This document shows, piece by piece, positions 54,867 through 62,995 of a stretch of DNA of 64,000 nucleotides. Both the position numbers and the translations under genes were made by a program. The notes under the pieces were generated by a model. That model was not told the origin of the DNA. It worked only from the letters and a program-made list of their open reading frames with translations, and made no database searches. The first letter of the stretch is position 1, and each line of letters starts with the position of its first letter. Origin of the DNA: Microvirga massiliensis (GTDB taxonomy: Bacteria; Pseudomonadota; Alphaproteobacteria; Rhizobiales; Beijerinckiaceae); NCBI RefSeq assembly GCF_001006805.1, contig NZ_LN811351.1:64883-128882 (forward strand), written 5' to 3'.

Positions 54867-55742
54867 TCAGTCTTCTCTGAGTTCCGGAAGAAGGCTCACG
54901 ATCGCGGCGCCGTCCAATTCGCTGCTGCCCTGCGCGACCAGAAACCTGAACAGAGTTGTCGCCATCGAAGTCATCGGCATCGGCAGATGCGCTGCCCGGG
55001 TGGCATCGTGGAGCATTTCGAGATCCTTGAGGATCTGACGCGCATAGCCCCTGGGGGCGAAATCACGTTCGACCATGCGCGGGAAGATAGCCTGGAGAAC
55101 GGCGGAGTTCCCGAGACCCGGAGCGAGCGCCGCCGGAATCTTGCGGGCATCGACGCCGTATGCTTCCGCGAGCCGAAGCCCTTCCGCGACCACGCAATAA
55201 TTCGTCAGGCACAGGACCTGATTGACGAGCTTGGTTGCCTGGCCTGCTCCGGTCGGGCCCATATGGGTCACGAGGCCGAGCTTCTGGAGCACCGGTCGTG
55301 CGGCCTCGACCGAGGTCTCGTTCCCGCCCACCATGATTGCCAGGGTGCCTTCCTGCGCGGCCCCGGGGCCACCCGAAACGGGAGCGTCGATTAGAGCCGC
55401 GCCGGCAGCACCGAGCTTCCCGGCGAGGCTCTTCGTCGTCTCGATTTCGGTGGTCGAGAAGTCGACCACGATGGTCCCTGCAATCCCTTCCGAGCTCAGG
55501 AGACCGGATGGGCCGGCAACCACATCCTCCACGGCGCGGGTGGTCGTCACGCAGATCGCGATGATATCGGCCTTGGTAGCCACTTCCGAAGCAGAGCCCG
55601 CGAGGTCGATGCCCCACTCCGTTGCGGCCGCTCGTTTTTCGGGATCGATGTCCCAGCCGATGACGTGATGTCCGGTTGCGACGAGGCGCTTCGTGAACCC
55701 CGTGCCCATCAGTCCAAGCCCAATGAAACCGATCTTGGTCAT
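54867..55742 (-). CDS. NAD(P)-dependent beta-hydroxyacid dehydrogenase
   Basis: 291 residues of the 3-hydroxyisobutyrate dehydrogenase/tartronate semialdehyde reductase family. Cofactor site KIGFIGLGLMGTGFTKRLVA, substrate loop IDAPVSGGPGAAQEGTLAIM, catalytic Lys in GQATKLVNQVLCLTN, and a C-terminal helical domain. ATG at 55742. Same strand and 90 bases after the amidohydrolase gene. The product probably acts on a hydroxy acid made from the substrate imported by the divergent TRAP system. Confidence 0.88.
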   Translation of the reverse strand: MTKIGFIGLGLMGTGFTKRLVATGHHVIGWDIDPEKRAAATEWGIDLAGSASEVATKADIIAICVTTTRAVEDVVAGPSGLLSSEGIAGTIVVDFSTTEIETTKSLAGKLGAAGAALIDAPVSGGPGAAQEGTLAIMVGGNETSVEAARPVLQKLGLVTHMGPTGAGQATKLVNQVLCLTNYCVVAEGLRLAEAYGVDARKIPAALAPGLGNSAVLQAIFPRMVERDFAPRGYARQILKDLEMLHDATRAAHLPMPMTSMATTLFRFLVAQGSSELDGAAIVSLLPELRED

Positions 55743-55832
55743 ATCCTTCCTCCCTGTTCCCGATTTGGGTCGCCGAACTTGCCGACCGCTTGTCTGACAT
55801 GTCTCCTCGCCGGAGATAGGCACGCTCGCCTC

Positions 55833-56750
55833 TCAGAGCCGGTAGAGACGCTCTGCGTTCTCCCTGAAGAGCCGCCGCTGATCGGCTGCCGGGAGATCCG
55901 CTACGATTTCAGCAAATCCTTGCATGATCTCCGCGAAGGAACCCGCAAGTCGATCCACGGGATAATTACTCGCGAACATGCAGCGCCCGACTCCGAAGAT
56001 CGAAATCGCGTCGCGGACGATCGGTCCGTTGGCTTCAACGGTCCAAGGCCGGCCGACTTGGCCGAGCCCCGAGATCTTCAAGGCAACATTGTCGAATGGC
56101 GCGCAGAGCTCCAGTGCGCGGCGCCAGCCGGCCCTCCCTTCCGGGCTTCGGTCGGATGGAAGAGCCGTGTGGTTGATGATGATCTGGGTATCCGGGAAAT
56201 CACGGGCCAGATCGGCCGCGGCATCGAGATGCCACCACGGTGTTTGCAGATCGAACGAAAGCCCGTGACTCTCGAGAAGCGCGAAGCCTCGCCGCCAGGC
56301 AGGATCGTCCATGGAGCCGGGCGTCCCACGTCTCGCCTCCGATGGTGAGGCTGCAGCCCGGGGCTTTTGACGGATGCCCCGGACGAGCGGGCGCTCGCTC
56401 TGCCGGGCCAGCACTTCGCCGACATCACCGCGACCGAGCCAAGCCTGCGCGACACACGCTGTGGGAAGGCCCTCCTGTGCCGAGAGCCTCTCGATCCAGA
56501 TCGTTTCTCCGACCGGGTCGCGGTGGTCCCACTCCGCCTCGATGTGCACCGTCTTGAGCACCTCGATGCCGTCCCAATCCGTCCTGTAATCAATCGGGAG
56601 ATAGTTTCGGCGGAGTGCGCTGTAATCGCCGTAACGAAACGGGATCAGTGGCTCGTCACAGAGCCAAGGATAGTAATTCTGCTCGATATTCCAGAAGTGC
56701 TGATGCGGATCGACGATCTGCAGCGCTCCGGCCCGGCGGCTCTCATCCAT
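55833..56750 (-). CDS. Amidohydrolase-2 family protein
   Basis: 305-residue TIM-barrel hydrolase of the amidohydrolase superfamily, close to fuconolactonase-like lactone hydrolases. HxH metal motif VDPHQHFWN at the start, KTVHIEAEWD, then LVRGIRQKPRA, TQIIINHTALPSDR and FASNYPVDRLAGSF with the Asp near the C-terminus. A lactone or carboxylate hydrolase acting with the adjacent dehydrogenase is likely. It is divergent from the dctP gene. Confidence 0.85.
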   Translation of the reverse strand: MDESRRAGALQIVDPHQHFWNIEQNYYPWLCDEPLIPFRYGDYSALRRNYLPIDYRTDWDGIEVLKTVHIEAEWDHRDPVGETIWIERLSAQEGLPTACVAQAWLGRGDVGEVLARQSERPLVRGIRQKPRAAASPSEARRGTPGSMDDPAWRRGFALLESHGLSFDLQTPWWHLDAAADLARDFPDTQIIINHTALPSDRSPEGRAGWRRALELCAPFDNVALKISGLGQVGRPWTVEANGPIVRDAISIFGVGRCMFASNYPVDRLAGSFAEIMQGFAEIVADLPAADQRRLFRENAERLYRL

Positions 56751-56885
56751 TCTCTCCCGACCTCCTCGCCGGATGTGCTCGCTGGAATGACCATCAACCT
56801 CGGCGCCCCGCAGGGGCTCTGGCGACAGCTACAACCTTGTCCATACTCTTCCCAAAGCCGGCTCGGTATGCAACTCTTCCGTCAA

Positions 56886-56915
56886 TCGCCTCGCGAGACG
56901 CCATGATCGAGGCGA
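56886..56915. promoter_or_regulatory. Inverted repeat in the dctP leader
   Basis: Arms TCGCCTCG (56886-56893) and CGAGGCGA (56908-56915), eight bases each with 14 bases between, 29-58 bases before the dctP ATG. An operator or leader hairpin is possible; no regulator gene is adjacent. Confidence 0.35.
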
Positions 56916-56943
56916 CTAAAATGCATCTCGGAGGAAATCGCAC

Positions 56944-57945
56944 ATGAAACGCCGTTCTCTTCTTATGGCCGGAGCAGCATTGGTGGCCGGGTTTGCTGCG
57001 CATGTCCCGGCCTCCCAGGCACAACAGGTCCAGCTGCGCTACGCCCATGTCGGATCGGAAGGGGATATCCAGTACTGGTATGCCGAACAGGCGGCGAAGC
57101 GGATCCCGGAGGCGACGGGCGGCCGTGTGAAGGTCACGGTCTTCCCCAATTCTCAGCTCGGTGGAGTCCAGGAACTGATCGACGGCGTCCGGAATGGCAC
57201 GATTGCCATGGGCCATCACGAGTTCGCTTCGCTTGCGCGGCTCGCGAAGAACATCGCCGTCTTCAATGCACCCTTTGTCTACAGGGACGGGCAACACGCG
57301 ATTGCCGCGACCGATCCCAAGACTTCGGAAGTGCTCCAGGAATTCAACAAGACGCTTTCCAGCGAAAGCGGCATCCGTATCGTCGGGCGCCTGTTCCGCG
57401 GTGCGCGCCAGATGACTGCGAAGATGCCGGTCTATTCTCCGAACGACCTGCAGGGAAAACCCTTCCGCGGGGTGCCGCTGCAGCTCTGGACAACGATGAT
57501 CCGCGGTTTCGGTGCAATACCGACACCCGTAGAGGTAAGTGAGCTCCCGACGGCCTTGATGACGGGCATGGTCGTGGGGCAGGAAAACCCGCTCACCATG
57601 ATCAATGCGAACAAGCTCTATGAGGTGCAGTCCCATGTCATGCTGACCGGGCACATGCAGAACGTCCTCCCGGTCTTCATCAACGAAAAGGCTTGGCAGT
57701 CAATTGGCGAAAAGGACCGCGAGGCCATCACCAAGGTGCTCGGCGACCTTGCCCAGGAGACGCTCGCGACGGCGCGTAAGGACGAAGAAGCGCTTATCGC
57801 GCAGCTCCGGCAGAAGGGCATGACCTTCGTGACGGAGAAGGATGGCCTCAAGATCGACGAGTTCCGTCAGAAAGTAGCGGCGGAGGTCGCGAAGGACTTT
57901 CCGGACTGGAAGCCGTATATCGAGCGCATCGCCAGCGTGAAGTGA
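56944..57945 (+). CDS. dctP: TRAP transporter substrate-binding protein DctP
   Basis: 333-residue periplasmic receptor with signal peptide (LLMAGAALVAGFAAHVPASQA). DctP features: QLRYAHVGSEGDIQYWYAEQ, GRVKVTVFPNSQLGGVQELI, and the conserved Arg in GRLFRGARQMTAKMPVYSPN, followed by PFRGVPLQLWTTMIRGFGA. Binds an organic acid, likely a sugar acid given the flanking amidohydrolase and hydroxyacid dehydrogenase. GGAGG at about 56929. Followed by a hairpin and the permease genes. Confidence 0.92.
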   Translation: MKRRSLLMAGAALVAGFAAHVPASQAQQVQLRYAHVGSEGDIQYWYAEQAAKRIPEATGGRVKVTVFPNSQLGGVQELIDGVRNGTIAMGHHEFASLARLAKNIAVFNAPFVYRDGQHAIAATDPKTSEVLQEFNKTLSSESGIRIVGRLFRGARQMTAKMPVYSPNDLQGKPFRGVPLQLWTTMIRGFGAIPTPVEVSELPTALMTGMVVGQENPLTMINANKLYEVQSHVMLTGHMQNVLPVFINEKAWQSIGEKDREAITKVLGDLAQETLATARKDEEALIAQLRQKGMTFVTEKDGLKIDEFRQKVAAEVAKDFPDWKPYIERIASVK

Positions 57946-57953
57946 GGTGTCGC

Positions 57954-57981
57954 GAAGGCCGGGTCTAAGTGCCCGGCCTTC
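57954..57981 (+). terminator. Intercistronic hairpin between dctP and dctQ
   Basis: Perfect ten-base arms GAAGGCCGGG and CCCGGCCTTC with an eight-base loop, starting nine bases after the dctP stop. No U run follows; partial termination or 3' protection of dctP mRNA is likely, giving receptor excess. Confidence 0.65.
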
Positions 57982-58009
57982 CGCACTCGGGATGCATTCG
58001 AGCAATCCG

Positions 58010-58588
58010 ATGTCAATAACAGAGAACTCCGGCGGAGTGGCGCTCTTAGATTCCAATGCGAGCACTCGCGGCGATCGCATGATCGAGCCTGTGCGCCTCG
58101 TCTTCCGCGTCGCCGCGCTCATTCTTCTCGCCGTCATGATTGCAATGCCAGCCATTCAAGTTGTGCTGCGCGAGGTCATCCGGGCTCCCTTTATCGGTGC
58201 GGAAGAGCTCACCCGGTTCATGCTGATCTGCGTGACCTTCATCACCTTTCCGTATGTGGTCTCATCGGGTGCGAACATCAGGATGGAGGAGTTCATCCAG
58301 GGGCTGCCCGAGCCGGTGCGCCAGCCACTTCATGTGTTGATCGCGGGGACGGGCGTCATCGGCTTCGGGATCGCGGCCTATTCGGTCGCCGTTGCAGCCC
58401 TGACGAACTTGAACAATGCAACACCGACGCTCGGCATCCCCAATTGGATCTTCTTTTCGGCTGCCTTCCTGGGGCTCCTGTTCGCGGCGGTGGAGTACAT
58501 GATTCAGTTCGTGAAAGCGCTCCGCGGACGCAATCTCTATGTTACCCTCGCCGCGGAGCAGGCTCCCGACGAAGAGCCTCAGCTTTGA
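58010..58588 (+). CDS. dctQ: TRAP transporter small permease DctQ
   Basis: 192-residue four-helix membrane subunit that joins DctP-bound substrate to DctM. Helices lie at about 30-55, 65-85, 105-130 and 140-165. The family motif is FIGAEELTRFMLICVTFITF. ATG at 58010 is a guess between several starts (57992, 58010, 58079); none has a good ribosome site. Followed after 137 bases by dctM. Confidence 0.85.
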   Translation: MSITENSGGVALLDSNASTRGDRMIEPVRLVFRVAALILLAVMIAMPAIQVVLREVIRAPFIGAEELTRFMLICVTFITFPYVVSSGANIRMEEFIQGLPEPVRQPLHVLIAGTGVIGFGIAAYSVAVAALTNLNNATPTLGIPNWIFFSAAFLGLLFAAVEYMIQFVKALRGRNLYVTLAAEQAPDEEPQL

Positions 58589-58725
58589 TCTTGCAGTCGA
58601 TCCGCCTGCACGTTGCGCCGCAAGCATTCGAACGTCGGGACAAGGCGGCGATTCCGCCAAGGGACTCTCCGGTCCCGGACGCGCTGCAGTCGCCCTGTAC
58701 AGAACCTCCTTAGGATTCACACCGC

Positions 58726-60000
58726 ATGAGTGTTGCTCTGATCGCTGGCTTCAGCCTGTCATTCCTGCTCGGATGGCCGGTCGTGCTCGCCGTTCTCCTT
58801 CCGGCGATCGTTTACGTCCTGGTCAGCGATATTCCGATCCAATTGATCGGTCAGCGCATGTCCTATGCACTCGACTCATTCCCGCTCGTTGCCGTGCCCA
58901 TTTTCATTTTCGTCGGCAACTTCATGAACCAGGCTGGGATCACGGAACGCATCTTCAAGTTCGCCGAGACACTCGCCGGGCGCATCCCGGGCGGGCTCGC
59001 TCAGGTGAACATTCTCTCGAGCCTCATCTTCTCCGGCATGAGCGGAGCAGCGCTCGCGGATGTAGGCGGCCTCGGGCGAATCGAGGTGAAGGCAATGACC
59101 CAGCATGGGTTCAAGCGGGAATTTGCCGGCGCCCTCACGTGCGCCTCGGCAATCGTCGGTCCCATCTTTCCGCCGAGCATTCCGCTGATCATCTACGGTT
59201 CGGTGACGAGTGTCTCGATTATTCAGTTGCTGATCGCCGGCATCGTACCGGCGCTCATCTGCGTCGCATTGCTCATGATCACCACGGTGATCCTTGCGGG
59301 GCGGCGCGGTTATCCCCGGGCTGCACGCTGGTCGACGCCTTCGGAGATCATGCGCGACTTCATCCCCGCCTTTCCGGCTCTCGTGACACCGGTTCTTCTC
59401 ATTGCCGGAATGCTGTTGGGCTTCTTCACGCCCACCGAGGCTGCCTCGGTAACGGTGGTTTATGCAATCTTCATCAGCGCATTCGTCTACCGCACTCTTA
59501 CCTGGCGTCATCTCATCTTTGCAGCTTTGGAAACCGTCAAGAGCACGTCGGCGATCCTCATCATTGTGGCCGCGGCATCGATCTTCGGTTGGATTCTCGC
59601 GATAGAACAGCTCCCGCAGACCGTTGCCCGTCAGCTCCTGTCGTTGAGCACGGATCCGCTTATGCTGCTTATGCTCGTCAACGTGCTACTTCTGATTGTC
59701 GGCATGTTCCTGGACAGCACTACCGCAACGCTGCTCGTGATCCCGATTATCGCCGGGCCGCTCCACATGGCTGGCGTCGACCCGGTTCATCTCGGGATTG
59801 TTGCTATCTACAACCTGATGCTCGGGCTCCTCACACCTCCGATGGGTCTGGCGCTGTTCCTCATCACGGATATTGCCAAGGTCTCAATGCGCGCAATCCT
59901 CTGGGAGCTGATGCCATACTACATTCCCCTCTTCGGGACTCTCGTCATCATCACGCTGTTCCCGGACCTGACGCTCTGGCTACCCAGGATGCTGCGCTGA
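58726..60000 (+). CDS. dctM: TRAP transporter large permease DctM
   Basis: 424-residue permease with about twelve helices, the transport subunit that uses the sodium gradient. DctM features: FPLVAVPIFIFVGNFMNQAG, NILSSLIFSGMSGAALADVG, IVGPIFPPSIPLIIYGSVTS, and GLLTPPMGLALFLITDIAKV. Completes the DctPQM importer. Confidence 0.93.
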   Translation: MSVALIAGFSLSFLLGWPVVLAVLLPAIVYVLVSDIPIQLIGQRMSYALDSFPLVAVPIFIFVGNFMNQAGITERIFKFAETLAGRIPGGLAQVNILSSLIFSGMSGAALADVGGLGRIEVKAMTQHGFKREFAGALTCASAIVGPIFPPSIPLIIYGSVTSVSIIQLLIAGIVPALICVALLMITTVILAGRRGYPRAARWSTPSEIMRDFIPAFPALVTPVLLIAGMLLGFFTPTEAASVTVVYAIFISAFVYRTLTWRHLIFAALETVKSTSAILIIVAAASIFGWILAIEQLPQTVARQLLSLSTDPLMLLMLVNVLLLIVGMFLDSTTATLLVIPIIAGPLHMAGVDPVHLGIVAIYNLMLGLLTPPMGLALFLITDIAKVSMRAILWELMPYYIPLFGTLVIITLFPDLTLWLPRMLR

Positions 60001-60175
60001 CTCCGTGCCGCGATGGCGTCCGGTATCGATTCAAGGAGTTTCCTTGCGTCACTGCGGCGAAAGCGACATTGGGGCCGCAACGGAATTTTGACGCTTCGTC
60101 AAGCTCCATAGCGTGAACTTCCGTTTTCCGATATGACCTCTTCGGCGCTCTTGCCTGTGGGGGCTTTGCACGCTC

Positions 60176-61165
60176 ATGTCGATCTCGCTCGGCTTCGATG
60201 TTTTCGTTATTGTATTCCTGGTCCTCGTGGTCCTGACGATCGCGATGGGCGTCCGCACCGTTCCGCAAGGTTACTCCTATACGGTTGAGCGCTTCGGACG
60301 GTTTTCGCGGACGCTCGGCCCGGGACTGGGCCTGATCGTCCCTTACGTCGAGCGGATCGGCCACAAGGTGAACGTCATGGAGCAGGTGCTCGACGTTCCG
60401 AGCCAGGAGGCCTTCACCCGGGACAATGCCGGCGTGAAGATCGACGCCGTGGCGTTCTACCAGGTGCTTGATGCCGCCCGCGCCTCCTACGAGGTCGCGG
60501 ATCTCCAGGAGGCGCTCCTGACGCTCACGATGACGAATATCCGCACGGTCGTCGGGTCGATGGATCTCGACCAGCTTCTCTCGCACCGAGACGAGATCAA
60601 CGACCGGCTTCTGCGCGTCGTCGATGCTGCAGCCTCGCCCTGGGGCGCGAAGGTCACGCGTGTCGAGATCAAGGACATCGTTCCCCCGGCGGACCTGGCC
60701 GGCGCCATGGCCCGACAGATGAAGGCCGAGCGCGAGAAGCGGGCCGCCGTGCTCGAGGCCGAGGGGGCCCGGCAGGCGGCGGTGTTGCGCGCGGAAGGGC
60801 AGAAGACCGCGGAGATCCTCGCCGCGGAAGCCCGCCGGGAAGCCGCCTTCCGGGACGCCGAGGCCCGCGAGCGCCAGGCTGAGGCGGAGGCCCGGGCGAC
60901 GACCATGGTGAGCGATGCGATCACGCAAGGGGATCGGGTGGCCGCCAACTTCCTCGTCGCCGAGAAATACATCGACGCTCTTCGGGTCATGGCGAGCGCG
61001 CCGAACCAGAAGGTCATCATCGTGCCCGTCGAAGCGGCAGGGCTGACCGGCACGCTGGCCGGCATCGCGGAACTGACGCGGAGCGTGTTCGGCGATGGCG
61101 CCGCTCCGTCCGCGCGGCCCCCGCGGACCGTGCCGCCGGTCTCGAATGGGAACGGGCAGGGCTGA
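60176..61165 (+). CDS. SPFH/band 7 membrane protein (QmcA/stomatin-like)
   Basis: 329 residues. One N-terminal helix (about 7-22) anchors a band-7 domain (TVPQGYSYTVERFGRFSRTL, NVMEQVLDVPSQEAFTRDNA) followed by a long Ala/Glu-rich coiled coil (AVLEAEGARQAAVLRAEGQK) and a C-terminal segment. Such proteins form large membrane microdomain cages and often pair with NfeD, as here, where the nfeD-like gene starts three bases on. Role in membrane quality control is inferred from the family. Confidence 0.92.
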   Translation: MSISLGFDVFVIVFLVLVVLTIAMGVRTVPQGYSYTVERFGRFSRTLGPGLGLIVPYVERIGHKVNVMEQVLDVPSQEAFTRDNAGVKIDAVAFYQVLDAARASYEVADLQEALLTLTMTNIRTVVGSMDLDQLLSHRDEINDRLLRVVDAAASPWGAKVTRVEIKDIVPPADLAGAMARQMKAEREKRAAVLEAEGARQAAVLRAEGQKTAEILAAEARREAAFRDAEARERQAEAEARATTMVSDAITQGDRVAANFLVAEKYIDALRVMASAPNQKVIIVPVEAAGLTGTLAGIAELTRSVFGDGAAPSARPPRTVPPVSNGNGQG

Positions 61166-61168
61166 GCC

Positions 61169-61618
61169 GTGATCGCCGACCTCCTCACCGCCCTGGGGGC
61201 TTGGGCCTGGGTCGTGCTCGGGCTCCTGCTCATCGGAGCGGAACTGCTCGCTCCCGGCATCTTCATGCTGTGGCTCGGGCTCGCCGCACTCGTGACCGGT
61301 GGCGTGGTCGGCGCCTTCGATCTGTCCTGGCAGGCCTCAGCACTCATTTTTGCCGGCCTGTCCGTCGCCAGCGTGCTCGTCGGACGCCAGGTGGGCGGAA
61401 GCCGCGAGAGCGGCGGGCCTGCGGGAGACGGTCTCAACCGGCGCGGGGAAGCCCTCGTGGGCCGCGTTTTCGTGCTCGATACGCCGCTCAAGGGAGGCGA
61501 GGGCCGGCTGAGGGTGGACGATTCCTCCTGGCGCATCGTCGGCCCGGATACCCCGGCGGGCACCCGCATGCGGATCGTGCGCGTCGATGGCGCGACGCTC
61601 ATCGTCGAGCCCGGCTGA
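61169..61618 (+). CDS. NfeD-family membrane protein
   Basis: 149 residues from a GTG. Two or three N-terminal helices (AWVVLGLLLIGAELLAPGIF, LWLGLAALVTGGVVGAF) are followed by a short OB-fold domain (GEALVGRVFVLDTPLKGG, SSWRIVGPDTPAGTRMRIVR). The short NfeD form, without the protease part, normally works with an SPFH protein, the upstream neighbour in the same operon. Confidence 0.9.
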   Translation: MIADLLTALGAWAWVVLGLLLIGAELLAPGIFMLWLGLAALVTGGVVGAFDLSWQASALIFAGLSVASVLVGRQVGGSRESGGPAGDGLNRRGEALVGRVFVLDTPLKGGEGRLRVDDSSWRIVGPDTPAGTRMRIVRVDGATLIVEPG

Positions 61619-61834
61619 CGGACTTGGCCGCTTCACAACCTGCCGTCACGGTTAACGGTGCCGAGGTGCTTCCGGGGCAGTCGTCCGGCCCAGGAAGGCG
61701 TGGCTGCCTCCCAATGGAGCATGAACCCCGGGTGTCGCCGCTCCCCGGGATATGACGATCTTGTAATTTGATCTTTTAACGCAGGCATACCAATTACCGG
61801 GGCGGTATCAGCCACACCGTTAGCCGGAGATCCG

Positions 61835-62995
61835 ATGCGGACGTCAGTCATCGCAGTGCTCGCACTCGTCGTGCTCGGTGGAGCCGGCGCAGTGCTGCTC
61901 GACGGGACCAGCCTCGATCGCCTCAGGGATCTGGGCGAGCAAGTGATGGCGCGGGCACAAGGGCACACCGGAAGGAACCAGGTTGCCGCACCACGTCCCG
62001 CGGGGCAGCAGCCGGCAACGGTTCCCGTGGAGACGGCCACAGCGCGCGAGGTCACATCGAGATCCGATATCCGTTCGGTCGGCAGCCTACAGTCGGACGA
62101 GTCGGTCCAGATCTCATCGGAGGTCGCCGGGCGTGTATCGGAAATCCTGTTCAAGGAGGGGCAGCAGGTCCGGGCCGGAGAGATCCTCGTGAAGCTGGAC
62201 GATGCCCTGACGAGGGCCGAGCTCGGAGAGGCACAGGCTCGCCTGGCGCTCGCGGAGGCGAATTACAAACGGACCAGCTCCTTGGCCCGATCCGGGAACA
62301 CGACCCAACGCGCCGAGGACGAGGCGACCAGCGCGCTCGAGACCGCCCGCGCGGCCGTAGACCTCATCAAGGTGCGGCTCGACAAGCTGTCCATCACGGC
62401 GCCGTTCAGCGGATTTGTAGGGATCCGGAAGGTTTCCGTCGGTGCCTATGTCGGCCCGGGCTCCCCCCTCGCCAACCTCGAAAAGATCAATGAACTCAAG
62501 GTCGATTTCAAGGTTCCCGAGATCCACCTCGCCGACGTCAAGGTCGGGCAGGAGATCGAGGTCACGGTCGACGCCCTCCCGCGGCAGGTCTTCAGGGGGA
62601 CGATCTACGCCATTGATCCCATGGTCGACGTGAACGGCCGGGCGCTCACCATTCGGGCCCGCCTCCCGAACCCGGATCTCGTCCTCCGCCCGGGCCTGTT
62701 CGCGCGCATCACCGTCAAGGGCCAGTCTGAGGCGAAGGTCGTCGTGGTGCCCGAGGAGGCCGTGGTTCCGCGAGGTGACTCGGCGCTGCTCTACCGGGTC
62801 GAGAGCGGCAAGGCCGTGGAGACCAAGGTCAGGCTCGGGTCGCGCATGGCCGGCCACGTCGAGATTCTCGAAGGCCTCGCTCCGGAGGCGATCGTCGTGA
62901 CGGCCGGCCAGACCCGCCTTCGCAACGGTGCCCTCGTCGAGGTCGTGTCGTCGACCGTATCGAGTCCGGGCGTGACCGCGCGAGACGCCCTGTGA
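61835..62995 (+). CDS. RND efflux pump periplasmic adaptor
   Basis: 386-residue membrane-fusion protein with an N-terminal anchor (VIAVLALVVLGGAGAVLL). It shows a lipoyl half-motif (VAGRVSEILFKEGQQVRAGE, LVKLDD), a helical hairpin (AQARLALAEANYKRTSSLAR), a second lipoyl half with ITAPFSGFVGIRKVSVGAYV, and beta-barrel domains. It bridges the pump that follows to an outer-membrane channel. Its stop overlaps the pump start by four bases. The 216-base gap upstream holds an AT-rich stretch near 61745-61775, a possible promoter. Confidence 0.92.
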   Translation: MRTSVIAVLALVVLGGAGAVLLDGTSLDRLRDLGEQVMARAQGHTGRNQVAAPRPAGQQPATVPVETATAREVTSRSDIRSVGSLQSDESVQISSEVAGRVSEILFKEGQQVRAGEILVKLDDALTRAELGEAQARLALAEANYKRTSSLARSGNTTQRAEDEATSALETARAAVDLIKVRLDKLSITAPFSGFVGIRKVSVGAYVGPGSPLANLEKINELKVDFKVPEIHLADVKVGQEIEVTVDALPRQVFRGTIYAIDPMVDVNGRALTIRARLPNPDLVLRPGLFARITVKGQSEAKVVVVPEEAVVPRGDSALLYRVESGKAVETKVRLGSRMAGHVEILEGLAPEAIVVTAGQTRLRNGALVEVVSSTVSSPGVTARDAL

